Shown: positions 1 to 8,597, counted from the first letter of the stretch. The stretch: DNA of 64,000 nucleotides from Paraburkholderia franconis (GCF_009362735.1 NZ_WHNP01000035.1:1-64000); one strand, 5' to 3'. A program made the numbers and translations. Notes: generated by a model not told the origin, from the sequence alone.

Positions 1-2
1 AC

Positions 3-827
3 GCGATCTGGGCGGACTACGAGTACGGCAAGTGGCGCTTCATCGGCTATCTGACGCAGCCTGTGCAGTACCGCGACGTGACGGATTTCGACGATGTGTC
101 GAACCGGCATCTCACGTTCAGCGGCGTGCGCTTCGAGCGGCAGGGCGTCGGACCGGGTGATCTTTCGGGTTACTACTCGAAGTACAACCGCTCGAATGCA
201 CGCTTCCTCGATGCGACGGGCGACGAGCATCGCGACGTCTTCGATCTTCGATACACGGGCAAGATTGGTCGCGCCGACTGGGACGTGGAGTCGATGTACC
301 AGTCGGGGCACGTCGGCAACAAGACGATCGGCGCGTGGGCCGTCGGCTCGCTCGCGGGCTATACGCTCGATCTTCCGTGGGCCCCGCGCGTGGGCGTGCA
401 GGTCGATGCGGCGTCGGGCGACCGGCATCCCGGCGACGGACGCGTCGAGACGTTCAATCCGCTCTTTCCGAACGGGTACTACTTCACGCTCGCGGGCTAC
501 ACGGGCTATGCGAACCTGATCCACGTCAAACCTTCCATCACGCTCAAGCCGACGAATAGTCTCACGTTGCTCGGTGCACTGGGATTCCAGTGGCGCGAGA
601 CGACAGCGGACGCCGTGTATCAGCAGCCCAATGCCGTGGTGCCGGGCACAGCGGGACACGGCAGCCGGTGGACGGGCATGTATGTGCAGGTGCGCGCCGA
701 CTGGACGATGGCGTCGAACCTGATCGGTTCCGTCGAAGCGGTGCACTTCCAGGTCGGCGATTCGATTCGCAACGCGGGCGGCAGTAACGCGGACTACGTC
801 GGTGCCGAACTGAAGTATGGATGGTGA
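3..827 (+). CDS. Alginate-export-family outer-membrane barrel (3' part)
   Basis: The gene is cut by the window edge; the open frame runs from base 3 and 274 residues remain. The fragment is rich in alternating aromatic and polar residues and ends in an aromatic residue (ELKYGW), as outer-membrane barrels do. The stretch GDRHPGDGRVETFNPLFPNG followed by YANLIHVKPS matches what I know of the alginate export (AlgE-like) family. A role in moving a polysaccharide or another organic solute across the outer membrane is inferred from family only; no alginate genes are visible here. The following BON gene starts 74 nt downstream. Confidence 0.75.
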   Translation, partial: AIWADYEYGKWRFIGYLTQPVQYRDVTDFDDVSNRHLTFSGVRFERQGVGPGDLSGYYSKYNRSNARFLDATGDEHRDVFDLRYTGKIGRADWDVESMYQSGHVGNKTIGAWAVGSLAGYTLDLPWAPRVGVQVDAASGDRHPGDGRVETFNPLFPNGYYFTLAGYTGYANLIHVKPSITLKPTNSLTLLGALGFQWRETTADAVYQQPNAVVPGTAGHGSRWTGMYVQVRADWTMASNLIGSVEAVHFQVGDSIRNAGGSNADYVGAELKYGW

Positions 828-901
828 GCATAACCAAAGCGGTGCGGCATGTCGTGATGCCGCGTGTCGCCGGTTATCTGTGGATCGGAGGGAGAACGTC
901 G

Positions 902-1264
902 ATGAACGCAAAGATCGCAATGACAGGAGCGTGGGCAATCGCCGTGCTGATGCTATCGGCGAGCGTCTGCGCGCAGACTCCGGGCGCGCCGGATGGCGCG
1001 AGCGCTGCGGCACCTGCCGACAGCACGCGGACCGCTACAGCCACGAAAGCGGACGACCGCCAGCTGGAAAAGGACGTCCATCATGCGCTCGGCAAGACGA
1101 AGCATCTGACCAGCATCGGTATCAGGGTTCACGCTGATGCGGGCGTTGTCACGCTGACGGGAACGGTGCCCAACCGTGCCGCAGTCGACAGGGCGGCTAG
1201 CGCCGCAAAGGGTGTTCCGGGCGTCACGGAAGTCAGAAACAACCTGACGATTCAGAGCGATTGA
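902..1264 (+). CDS. BON-domain periplasmic protein
   Basis: A 120-residue protein with a signal peptide (about residues 1-24, ending SVCAQ), a short Ala/Thr-rich linker and one BON domain from about residue 48 (QLEKDVHHALGK) through VVTLTGTVPNRAAVDRA to EVRNNLTI. BON domains are small alpha/beta modules thought to bind phospholipid or peptidoglycan, as in OsmY. The ATG at 902 is chosen because a strong GGAGGGA site lies just upstream; the reading frame extends back to 821 but that part has no signal-peptide character. It probably acts in the periplasm in envelope stress. The specific role is unknown. Confidence 0.85.
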   Translation: MNAKIAMTGAWAIAVLMLSASVCAQTPGAPDGASAAAPADSTRTATATKADDRQLEKDVHHALGKTKHLTSIGIRVHADAGVVTLTGTVPNRAAVDRAASAAKGVPGVTEVRNNLTIQSD

Positions 1265-1305
1265 TGAATGCCAGATAGCAAAACGCTTCGTAGCGGAGGA
1301 ATATG

Positions 1306-1746
1306 ATGGGCACTTTCGCGGAAGAAGACATCGGGCGACGCGCGTTGCTGGACATTCTGGTACCCGTTGCACACGCACTGGAGTCGGCGACGGGCACCGC
1401 GCACCGTAAGAAGCAACGGTTCCGTTTGAAGAAACGCCGCTTGCGGGAAGAGCGAGGACCTGAGGTCGACGCGGAGCCTCGGCCGACGCGTATTTCGGTC
1501 GTCGAGCGGCTGTCATCGGAAACCGTGAGCGTTTGCTGGAGCGATGCGAGGATGGGCCGTTACGCGGAACAGACCTGGCGACTTGGACGCGCGCGCACCG
1601 ATTCGTTCTGCCTGTTGACGGGCAGACAGATCCGATATGGCGACAGGATCTTTCGGCCGCGGACCGAGCAGGGCTATCTCACGTCTGATCACAACCGGAT
1701 GATTCTCGCGTGTGCCATCGACGATTTGTGCTGCGCGGACGCATGA
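1306..1746 (+). CDS. DUF3331-family protein
   Basis: A 146-residue soluble protein that I recognise as DUF3331, a family largely confined to Burkholderia relatives. The conserved part lies in the second half: RISVVERLSSETVSVCWSDA, then YAEQTWRLG and SFCLLTGRQIRYGDRIFRP. The N-terminal half is basic (KKQRFRLKKRRLREER). Two ATGs are adjacent; the second (1306) has the better spacing from GGAGGA at 1295-1300. Function is unknown. The gene is separate from the BON gene by 41 nt and may share its transcript. Confidence 0.8.
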   Translation: MGTFAEEDIGRRALLDILVPVAHALESATGTAHRKKQRFRLKKRRLREERGPEVDAEPRPTRISVVERLSSETVSVCWSDARMGRYAEQTWRLGRARTDSFCLLTGRQIRYGDRIFRPRTEQGYLTSDHNRMILACAIDDLCCADA

Positions 1747-1765
1747 CAAGCGCGGGCGCTCATCG

Positions 1766-2542
1766 TCATCGTGCGGCGTGATACGGCGAACTCGCGGACC
1801 CATACCGGGAAGGATTGCCGAAGCGAGGTATCGATCCGTTCGCGCGGGCGCGCTTCAGTTCGTTGACGACTTCGGCGCGCGTTTTAGGGCGTCCACTGGA
1901 AACATGCGCCGTAGGATGATGGCGCGACGTCTGTCCGGCGTGCCGCGTCTTCGCGGATGTCTTGTCGGCCGACGCAAGCCGCTCGCGCCGCGTGCTGTAT
2001 TCCGGCCTGTCACCCGATTCACTCGATGCGCGCACGAGCGCCGATGGTTGAGCAGGCGGTTCCGCAGCACGGTCTGATTTCTCGTCAACGGGACTGGGCG
2101 AAGCGTCATGCGCGCCTTCGTTGACTGCGGGAGCGGCCACGACGGATGCCATCGCCTTCGCTTCTCTCGCTTCGCGCACGTTGAGTTCCTTCTGCAACTC
2201 CAATGCTTCAGGCAAATCCTTGCGAACGGAGAGCACGGCATTGAGCAACACCTTCGCGGACGTCAGATCGTTGCGGTGCAGACTCGCGCGTATCGACTGG
2301 AGGATGAATGCGATGTCGGCATCGGATGTGCCATCGGAGGTGGCCGCAAATTGCTCGGTGCGACGCGCGGATTCGTCCGCCGCGCTCGATGAACTTGCAC
2401 CGCCCGGGTTCTCGTCGCCGCCATACACCGCTCGATAGGCAGCAAGCCGGTCGCTGTCCATCGGCAGTGCGAGAGCCACCACGACCAGAACGACCATCAC
2501 GACAAAGCCGGCAATGGCCATTCTGTCCGGTCGACGGATCAT
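1766..2542 (-). CDS. Membrane-anchored protein with DUF4148-like C-terminus
   Basis: A 258-residue protein with an N-terminal membrane segment at about residues 8-26 (MAIAGFVVMVVLVVVALALP), a Ser/Ala-rich stretch, a helical region around FILQSIRASLHRNDLTSAKVLLNAVLS that resembles a single TPR-like hairpin pair, a long low-complexity middle, and a tail KTRAEVVNELKRARANGSIP. The tail resembles the DUF4148 motif common in small Burkholderia exported proteins. The ATG at 2542 is preceded by AGGAGGGA; the open frame begins further upstream at 2611 but lacks such a site. It is convergent with the DUF3331 gene. Function unknown. Confidence 0.65.
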   Translation of the reverse strand: MIRRPDRMAIAGFVVMVVLVVVALALPMDSDRLAAYRAVYGGDENPGGASSSSAADESARRTEQFAATSDGTSDADIAFILQSIRASLHRNDLTSAKVLLNAVLSVRKDLPEALELQKELNVREAREAKAMASVVAAPAVNEGAHDASPSPVDEKSDRAAEPPAQPSALVRASSESGDRPEYSTRRERLASADKTSAKTRHAGQTSRHHPTAHVSSGRPKTRAEVVNELKRARANGSIPRFGNPSRYGSASSPYHAAR

Positions 2543-2840
2543 CGCGTCCCTCCTGACGAGTTGTGCGTCCCCAAGCCACCATTGTGCTTTGCTCAGCAAT
2601 GCGCGTGCCAATGCTTTAAAGCAATCGCTGCAAAGCTATCGGCGATAAAAATTTCCACATTTTTCACTCTTATTCCATCAATTGCCAAAAGCGGGTCAGT
2701 TGCTCTGCAATTCGTTCTCAGTTCCGATATAGTCGCCATTTTTGGCGAGCCGGAATGCGCACGCACGACATGCGTAAAGCCCGTTTCGAGCGCCGAATAA
2801 AAAAGCCAAAAGACCATTCACTCTTTTCCCTGGAACCCGA
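2543..2840. other. Divergent intergenic region
   Basis: This gap separates the minus-strand membrane protein from the phosphonate operon. It is clearly more AT-rich than its surroundings, especially 2640-2750, and must hold promoters for both directions, but I found no -35/-10 pair good enough to assign. Confidence 0.4.
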
Positions 2841-3662
2841 ATGCGAGCGATCATTCTTGCCGCGGGCCTTGGCCTGCGACTCCAGCAACCCCCGGGGGAG
2901 CAGTTTCCAAAATGTCTGTTGCGATTCGATGGCGTTACGCTGCTCGAACGACATCTTTCGATGCTCGAGGCGGCCGGTGTCGATGAAGTCGTGCTCGCGC
3001 TCGGCTTTCAGCCGGAACGCGTCGAAGCGGAATTGAAGCAGGCGGGCCGCAAGGTGCCGGAGATCAGGCTCAATCCGCGTTTCGATCTCGGCAGCGTACT
3101 CACTGTGCACACCGTCGCCGATGCGCTCACGCGCGGCGGCGATGTGCTGCTGATGGACGCCGACGTGCTTTACGACGAGCGCATGCTGGCCGCGCTTGTC
3201 GCCGGCGATCACGCGAATCGCCTGTTGATCGACCGCGATTACGAAGCAGGCGACGAGCCCGTGAAGCTGTGTTTGAAACAGGGCGTGCCCGTCGAGCTGC
3301 GCAAGCAGTTGGCCGTCGGTCTCGACTACGACACGATCGGCGAATCGGTCGGCTTTTTCCGCTTCACGCAAGCAACTGCGGAGCGCTTCGCGCAGATCGT
3401 CGCGGGCTATATCGACAGCGGACGCGCAAACATGCCGCACGAAGAAGCCGTGCGCGACCTGCTGCTCGAACGCACTCACGCATTCGATACGGCCGACGTC
3501 ACCGGTCTGCCCTGGATCGAAATCGATTTTCCCAATGACGTTGCGCGCGCAAGTGAGGAAGTTCTGCCGCAACTTCAGCGGCCAGCTTTGCATGGGACCC
3601 GAGTAAGTGCTCTGCATGGGGCCGGAGTAAGTGCTAAAGCACCAACTCCGGCCGACAGCTGA
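2841..3662 (+). CDS. Sugar/phosphocholine-type nucleotidyltransferase
   Basis: A 273-residue GT-A-fold nucleotidyltransferase. The N-terminal signature IILAAGLGLRL (residues 4-14) with the conserved lysine in QFPKCLLRFDG binds the NTP, and LLMDADVLYD carries the metal-binding aspartates. The closest group I recognise is the phosphocholine cytidylyltransferase (LicC-like) family. It is the first gene of the phosphonate operon, 33 nt before pepM, so it may activate 2-aminoethylphosphonate or a related head group with CTP; substrate is inferred from context. The last about 24 residues, from LHGTR onward, are encoded by the inverted-repeat element at 3589-3677 and look like an acquired tail. Confidence 0.8.
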   Translation: MRAIILAAGLGLRLQQPPGEQFPKCLLRFDGVTLLERHLSMLEAAGVDEVVLALGFQPERVEAELKQAGRKVPEIRLNPRFDLGSVLTVHTVADALTRGGDVLLMDADVLYDERMLAALVAGDHANRLLIDRDYEAGDEPVKLCLKQGVPVELRKQLAVGLDYDTIGESVGFFRFTQATAERFAQIVAGYIDSGRANMPHEEAVRDLLLERTHAFDTADVTGLPWIEIDFPNDVARASEEVLPQLQRPALHGTRVSALHGAGVSAKAPTPADS

Positions 3663-3677
3663 AGCACTAACTCGGAT
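3589..3677. repeat. Nested inverted repeat between nucleotidyltransferase and pepM
   Basis: Four related units are visible. Two direct copies of a 23-nt unit lie at 3589-3611 and 3613-3635, both ending GAGTAAGTGCT. They are followed by two inverted copies at 3638-3653 (AGCACCAACTCCGGCC) and 3663-3677 (AGCACTAACTCGGAT). The inner pair can form a 16-bp stem with two mismatches and the outer pair a 15-bp stem with two mismatches, giving a long imperfect hairpin. It covers the 3' end of the nucleotidyltransferase and stops only about 8 nt before the pepM ribosome-binding region. It may be an attenuator, an RNA-processing site or a mobile palindromic element. Confidence 0.8.
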
Positions 3678-3695
3678 CGACATTGGAGTTATACG

Positions 3696-5405
3696 ATGAA
3701 CGCACGCGAACCCTCTTTCGTTACCACGCTGTCGCGCAGCGCGCGCCTGCGCCAGATGCTGACGAGCAACGAACTCGAATTCCTGATGGAAGCCCACAAC
3801 GGCATCTCCGCGCGCATTGCGCGCGAAGCCGGCTTCAAGGGCATCTGGGGCTCGGGCCTCGCGATCTCCGCGCAATACGGCGTGCGCGACAACAACGAAG
3901 CGAGCTGGACCCAGGTTGTCGATACGCTCGAATTCATGGCCGACGCGAGCGACCTCCCCATCCTGCTCGACGGCGATACCGGCTACGGCAACTTCAACAA
4001 CGTGCGCCGCCTCGTGCGCAAGCTGGAGCAGCGCGGCATCGCGGGCGTGTGCATCGAGGACAAGCAGTTTCCGAAGACGAACAGCTTCATCAAGGGCGAA
4101 GCGCAGCCGCTCGCCGACATCGACGAGTTCTGCGGCAAGATCATGGCGGGCAAGGACTCGCAGACGGACGAGCATTTCTCGATCGTCGCGCGCGTCGAAG
4201 CGCTGATCGCGGGCTGGGGCATGGACGAAGCGTTGAAGCGCGCGGAAGCCTATCGCCAGGCGGGCGCCGACGCGATCCTGATTCACAGCAAGCTCTCGCG
4301 CCCCGATGAAATTTTGGAGTTCGCTCGCGAGTGGGCAGGGCGCGGCCCGCTCGTCATCGTGCCGACCAAGTACTACAGCACGCCGACGGAAGTGTTCCGC
4401 AAGGCGGGCATCAGCACGGTGATCTGGGCGAATCATCAGATTCGCGCGGCCACGTCGGCGATGCAGGCCGTCGTGAAGGAGATCTACGAGAGCCAGACGC
4501 TCGTCAACGTCGAAGACCGCATTGCGACCGTCAACGAGATCTTCCGTTTGCAGGACGCCGACGAGTACTCGGAAGCCGAAGAGCGGTATCTGTCGGCGTC
4601 TCGCGCATCGGGCTCGGCCATCGTGCTCGCTGCGAGCCGCGGCAAGGGCCTCGAAGCGGTGACGACGGACCGTCCGAAAGTCATGCTCCCCATCGCGGGC
4701 AAGCCGCTGCTGCGCTGGCTCGTCGATGCGTTCAAGAAGCAGGGCGTCAACGACATCACCGTGGTCGGCGGCTATCGCGCCGATGCGATCGATACGGCGG
4801 GCATCAAGCTCGTCGTCAACGAGCGTCATGAAGGGACGGGCGAGCTGACGTCGCTTGCATGCGCCGTCGACGGCGTGAACAACGACACCGTGATCTCGTA
4901 CGGCGACCTGCTGTTCCGCAGCTACATCGTGCGCGATCTGGTGGAGAGCGAAGCGCCGTTCAGCGTGGTCGTCGATTCGTCGACGGTTGCGGAAGCGGGC
5001 GCGGCGAACCAGAGCGTGCGCGATTTCGCGTGGTGCTCGTCCGCCGACGATCGCGGCCTGTTCGGCAACAAGGTGCTGCTGCGCCGCGTGTCGAACAACG
5101 AAGCCGACGTGAAGGGCGAAGCGCCGCATGGCCGCTGGATCGGTCTGCTAAATGTGCGAGGCGAAGGACGCGAGCGCTTGCAGGCGGTGATGAAGACGTT
5201 GCGTGCGCGCGCCGATTTCGATTCGCTCGATATGCCCGCGCTGCTGAACGCGCTGATCGAAGCCGGCGAAGAAATCGAAGTGCAGTACGTGCATGGCCAC
5301 TGGCGCGGCGTGAACGACCTCGAAGACTTCCGTCGCGCGGGCGATTTCGCGCACGAGCAGACGCCGCTCGCCAAGGGCGACGCAGCGGGAGGCGCGGCGC
5401 AATGA
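3696..5405 (+). CDS. pepM: Phosphoenolpyruvate mutase fused to nucleotidyltransferase
   Basis: A 569-residue bifunctional protein. Residues about 15-290 are PEP mutase, which turns phosphoenolpyruvate into phosphonopyruvate, the entry step to nearly all natural phosphonates. The diagnostic motif EDKQFPKTNS is at 121-130 and the metal-binding DGDTGYGN at 92-99. Residues about 306-550 form a second nucleotidyltransferase domain with RGKGLEAVTTDRPK at 315-328, followed by VMLPIAGKPLL. Cytidylyltransferases joined to phosphonate enzymes are known to make CMP-2-aminoethylphosphonate, so the fused domain probably activates the final product. A GGAG site at 3685-3688 supports the ATG. The stop overlaps the next start (ATGA). 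Confidence 0.93.
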   Translation: MNAREPSFVTTLSRSARLRQMLTSNELEFLMEAHNGISARIAREAGFKGIWGSGLAISAQYGVRDNNEASWTQVVDTLEFMADASDLPILLDGDTGYGNFNNVRRLVRKLEQRGIAGVCIEDKQFPKTNSFIKGEAQPLADIDEFCGKIMAGKDSQTDEHFSIVARVEALIAGWGMDEALKRAEAYRQAGADAILIHSKLSRPDEILEFAREWAGRGPLVIVPTKYYSTPTEVFRKAGISTVIWANHQIRAATSAMQAVVKEIYESQTLVNVEDRIATVNEIFRLQDADEYSEAEERYLSASRASGSAIVLAASRGKGLEAVTTDRPKVMLPIAGKPLLRWLVDAFKKQGVNDITVVGGYRADAIDTAGIKLVVNERHEGTGELTSLACAVDGVNNDTVISYGDLLFRSYIVRDLVESEAPFSVVVDSSTVAEAGAANQSVRDFAWCSSADDRGLFGNKVLLRRVSNNEADVKGEAPHGRWIGLLNVRGEGRERLQAVMKTLRARADFDSLDMPALLNALIEAGEEIEVQYVHGHWRGVNDLEDFRRAGDFAHEQTPLAKGDAAGGAAQ

Positions 5406-6598
5406 TCGAAGCTGCACAGTTCGTCGAGGCGGCGCGCGAGCGCGGCTTCGACTGGTATGCGGGCGTGCCGTGCTCGTACCTGACGCCGTTCATCAACTAC
5501 GTGTTGCAAGACCCGAAGCTGCACTACGTATCGGCGGCGAACGAGGGCGATGCCGTCGCGTTCATCGCGGGCGTCACGCTCGGCGCGCGCGGTGGTCAGG
5601 AAAACGGCCGGCGCGGCGTCACGATGATGCAGAACTCGGGCCTCGGCAACGCCGTGAGTCCCCTCACGTCGCTGACGTGGACGTTCCGTCTGCCGCAACT
5701 GCTGATCGTAACGTGGCGAGGCCAGCCGGGCGTGCCCGACGAGCCGCAGCATCAACTGATGGGCCCCATCACGCCGGCGATGCTCGACACGATGGAGATT
5801 CCGTGGGAGACGTTCCCGACGGAAGCGGACGCGATCGGCCCCGCGCTCGATCGCGCGATCGCGCATATGGATGCGACGGGCCGTCCGTACGCGCTCGTGA
5901 TGCAGAAGGGCAGCGTCGCGCCATATGAGCTGAAGGGCGCGGGCCGCGCGGCGAAACGCGCAGTGCGTGCGTCGCGCGACGTATCGCGAGGCGTCTCGCC
6001 CGATGCGCTGCCGACGCGCAACGAGGCGCTGCAACGGGTGATCGCACACACGCCTTTGAATTCGACCGTCGTGCTCGCATCGACGGGTTTCTGCGGCCGC
6101 GAACTCTACGCAATCGACGACCGGCCGAACCAGTTGTACATGGTCGGCTCGATGGGCTGCCTCACCCCGTTTGCATTGGGTCTTGCGCTCGCGCGTCCCG
6201 ATCTGCATGTCGTCGCGCTCGATGGCGACGGCGCCGCGCTGATGCGCATGGGCGTCTTTGCGACGCTCGGCGCATACGGTCCGCCGAACCTCACGCACAT
6301 TCTGCTCGACAACGGCGCGCACGATTCGACGGGCGGCCAGTCGACGGTGTCGCCCGAAGTGTCGTTCGCGGGCGTCGCGGCCGCGTGCGGCTACGCGTCG
6401 GCTGTCGAAGGCGACGACGCGAGCCTGATCGACGAGCTGTTCGCGTCGCCGCAACTCGACGGTCCGCGCTTCGTGCGCGTCGCGATCCGTCGCGGCACAC
6501 CCGATGGGCTGCCGCGCCCGACCATCACTCCGCCCGATGTGAAGACGCGCCTGATGCGCCACATCGCCACTTCCGGCTCGAACGAAGGAGCACGCTGA
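5402..6598 (+). CDS. ppd: Phosphonopyruvate decarboxylase
   Basis: A 398-residue thiamine-diphosphate enzyme that decarboxylates phosphonopyruvate to phosphonoacetaldehyde, the irreversible step that pulls the PEP mutase equilibrium forward. The catalytic glutamate lies in AANEGDA (E48). The ThDP/Mg motif begins GDGAALMRMG (about 275) and closes with LLDNGAHDSTGG (about 301). Start and stop are both coupled: its ATG overlaps the pepM stop by 4 nt, and its stop overlaps the phnW start by 1 nt. It acts in the cytoplasm as the second enzyme of the pathway. Confidence 0.93.
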   Translation: MIEAAQFVEAARERGFDWYAGVPCSYLTPFINYVLQDPKLHYVSAANEGDAVAFIAGVTLGARGGQENGRRGVTMMQNSGLGNAVSPLTSLTWTFRLPQLLIVTWRGQPGVPDEPQHQLMGPITPAMLDTMEIPWETFPTEADAIGPALDRAIAHMDATGRPYALVMQKGSVAPYELKGAGRAAKRAVRASRDVSRGVSPDALPTRNEALQRVIAHTPLNSTVVLASTGFCGRELYAIDDRPNQLYMVGSMGCLTPFALGLALARPDLHVVALDGDGAALMRMGVFATLGAYGPPNLTHILLDNGAHDSTGGQSTVSPEVSFAGVAAACGYASAVEGDDASLIDELFASPQLDGPRFVRVAIRRGTPDGLPRPTITPPDVKTRLMRHIATSGSNEGAR

Positions 6599-7665
6599 TG
6601 CTGCTGATGAACCCAGGCCCCGTCACGCTGACCGAGCGTGTGCGCAACAGCCTGCTGCAAACGGACCTGTGCCATCGCGAGAGCGAGTTTTTCGATCTGC
6701 AGGACGAAGCGCGCGCGCGGCTCGTGAAGCTGTACGATCTCGACCCCGCGCAATGGAGCGCCGTGCTGATGACGGGCTCGGGCACGGCGGCCGTCGAGAG
6801 CATGATCGCGGCGCTCGTGCCGGAAAACGGCAAGCTGCTGATCGTCGAGAACGGCGTGTACGGCGAGCGCATCACGCAGATCGCGACGCAGTACCGTATC
6901 GCGCACAGCATCGTGAAGCACGAATGGATGCAGGCGCCGGACCTCTCACGCATCGCGGCCGCGCTCGACGCCGACACGTCGATCACGCATGTCGCCGTGA
7001 TTCATCACGAGACGACGACGGGCCGATTGAACGATCTGAAGGCGCTCGCCGAGGTTTGCCGTGCGCGCAACGTGAAGATGCTCGTCGATGGCGTGAGCAG
7101 CTTCGGCGCGGAAGAGATCGATTTCGCGGACGGCACGATCGCAGCCGTCGCGGCGACGGCGAACAAGTGCCTGCACGGCGTGCCGGGCGCGGCATTCGTG
7201 ATCGTACGGCGCGATGCGTTGGCGAGTGCCGCGAGCCGCACGTACTACCTTGGGCTTGCGCGTCTCGCGAGCTTGCAGGATCAGCGCAATACGCCGTTCA
7301 CGCCTTCCGTGCATGCGTATTACGCGCTCGTCGAAGCGCTGCGCGAACTCGACGACGAAGGCGGCTGGAAGGCGCGTCATGCGCGTTATGCGGCGCTCGC
7401 AGAGCAGGCGCGCGCGGGTCTCGCCGCGCGTGGGATCGACAGCGTGTTGCCGCCGCAGGAGTCTTCGGTTGTGCTGCGCGCGTATCGTTTGCCGAAGGGC
7501 ATCGCGTATGAGCAATTGCACGATGCGTTGAAGGCGCGTGGTTTCGTCATCTATGCGGGACAGGGCGGCTTGTCGAAGGAGCTGTTCCGCATCTCGACGA
7601 TGGGGGCGATTCATGCGGCGGATATCGAGCGGTTGCTGGTGAGCTTTGATGAGTTGATGCGGTAG
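6598..7665 (+). CDS. phnW: 2-aminoethylphosphonate--pyruvate transaminase
   Basis: A 355-residue class V PLP aminotransferase. The N-terminus MLLMNPGPVTLTERVRNSLL and QTDLCHRESEF are typical of PhnW, and the PLP-binding lysine lies in ATANKCLHG (K190) after the aspartate in MLVDGVSSFG (D164). PhnW interconverts phosphonoacetaldehyde plus alanine with 2-aminoethylphosphonate plus pyruvate. In catabolic loci it runs toward the aldehyde, but here it follows pepM and ppd with a 1-nt overlap, so it most likely works in the biosynthetic direction. No phosphonatase (phnX) is adjacent, which supports that reading. Confidence 0.9.
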   Translation: MLLMNPGPVTLTERVRNSLLQTDLCHRESEFFDLQDEARARLVKLYDLDPAQWSAVLMTGSGTAAVESMIAALVPENGKLLIVENGVYGERITQIATQYRIAHSIVKHEWMQAPDLSRIAAALDADTSITHVAVIHHETTTGRLNDLKALAEVCRARNVKMLVDGVSSFGAEEIDFADGTIAAVAATANKCLHGVPGAAFVIVRRDALASAASRTYYLGLARLASLQDQRNTPFTPSVHAYYALVEALRELDDEGGWKARHARYAALAEQARAGLAARGIDSVLPPQESSVVLRAYRLPKGIAYEQLHDALKARGFVIYAGQGGLSKELFRISTMGAIHAADIERLLVSFDELMR

Positions 7666-7793
7666 GTAGTGCCGCTTATGTCGCTCGCCTTCCTGAAGCG
7701 CGACACCTGTTCGCTACGGGGGCGGCCGGAATACATTGCTGCGCGCCCGTCTCGTGACCCTCATATGTTTGCATCCGGCGGGGCTTTCGCTAG

Positions 7794-8066
7794 TTAGATC
7801 GAGGGGCTAGTCGATGAGGACGTGCCACGCGGCGCCGGACGGCCTGCTGCCGAAGATGCAGGCACAGGTGCTCCGGCGGGTCCGGTCGCGCCTCCGCTGA
7901 ATGCGCCAGCACTGGCGCCGGATACGCCTTGCCCGCCGGGCGCAGGCGGAAAGACGGGCTTGACGTTCGCTGCTGGCGCAGTCGTGATTGGGCCTCCGGC
8001 GAACACTGGGGCAGCAGCAAGGGCTGCGACGGCGGCGAGCATCAGCACACCAGTTTGTGTTTTCAT
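7794..8066 (-). CDS. Small secreted Gly/Ala/Pro-rich protein
   Basis: About 90 residues: a clear signal peptide (MKTQTGVLMLAAVAALAAAP, cleaved near VFAGG) followed by a low-complexity segment rich in Gly, Ala, Pro and Ser (for example PAPGGQGVSGASAGAFSGG). No domain is recognised. Two further in-frame starts lie just upstream (ATG at 8072, TTG at 8081); 8066 is chosen because a purine-rich AGAAG sits at suitable distance. It is convergent with phnW. Such small exported proteins are common in this genus and mostly uncharacterised. Confidence 0.55.
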   Translation of the reverse strand: MKTQTGVLMLAAVAALAAAPVFAGGPITTAPAANVKPVFPPAPGGQGVSGASAGAFSGGATGPAGAPVPASSAAGRPAPRGTSSSTSPSI

Positions 8067-8155
8067 CGTCATCTTCTTCAAGGTTGCGATTCAAGGCGCG
8101 GACATGGGCGCGCGATCGGCCCGCGTTCAGCCGATGATCGCGTGCGAGCGGACCT

Positions 8156-8248
8156 CTACTGATAGCTCATCGTGAAGGCAGCGTGCGCGAACTGCGAACC
8201 CATGGCGCCCGCGGCAACGATCAGAGCTGTGAAGAGCTTGACTTTCAT
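8156..8248 (-). CDS. 30-residue exported peptide ORF
   Basis: A very short frame encoding an almost complete signal peptide (MKVKLFTALIVAAGAMGSQF, then AHAAFTMSYQ) and a stop, leaving a mature peptide of only about 6-8 residues. It could be a genuine small peptide or, more likely, the surviving 5' end of a longer exported protein gene. No strong ribosome-binding site is visible. Confidence 0.3.
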   Translation of the reverse strand: MKVKLFTALIVAAGAMGSQFAHAAFTMSYQ

Positions 8249-8597
8249 AGTTAGTGTCGTGTGAGTCGAAGAATATTGATGAACCAAAGCCGCCCTCGAC
8301 ATGCGAACGCTGCCCGAATTCCACACGCCTCGCCTGCCAGCGGAATTGCCGTGCATTGCCTTAAGGAGTTGCCGCATCGTATCGACGCGCATACTCGGCT
8401 TCCATAGAACAGTTAATAAAATTGGCAAGCCGGATCGAAGAATTCCTAAATTGCCAGCTGCGGACGTTTGTCGAAGGGTGTGGCCGTTCGCCACCATTCG
8501 ACGGCCAATCATTTGATCGCGGTCGACTCTCGAAAGATGCCCCGAGGCATACGATGAGCCTTACTGTTTCGTAGGGCTTATTCGAGAGGAGGCCGTG
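8249..8597. other. Intergenic region without recognised gene
   Basis: About 350 bases between the small minus-strand ORF and the plus-strand fimbrial-like gene. It is AT-richer at 8405-8450. On the minus strand TTGCCA (8425-8420 region) and TATGGA are spaced about 16 nt and could be a weak promoter for the small ORF. No conserved element is recognised. Confidence 0.3.

Noticed and set aside
2718..5129. An 803-codon open frame on the minus strand opposite the nucleotidyltransferase and pepM
   Set aside because: It mirrors two confident genes, has Arg/Ala/Asp-rich, His-rich composition typical of antisense high-GC frames and shows no family motif.
4922..6562. A 546-codon minus-strand open frame opposite pepM and ppd
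   Set aside because: It overlaps two coupled, well-identified genes entirely and shows only antisense-type composition.
6598..7665. phnW considered as part of a phosphonate degradation route
   Set aside because: It is translationally coupled to pepM and ppd and no phosphonatase gene is adjacent, so the biosynthetic direction is more likely.
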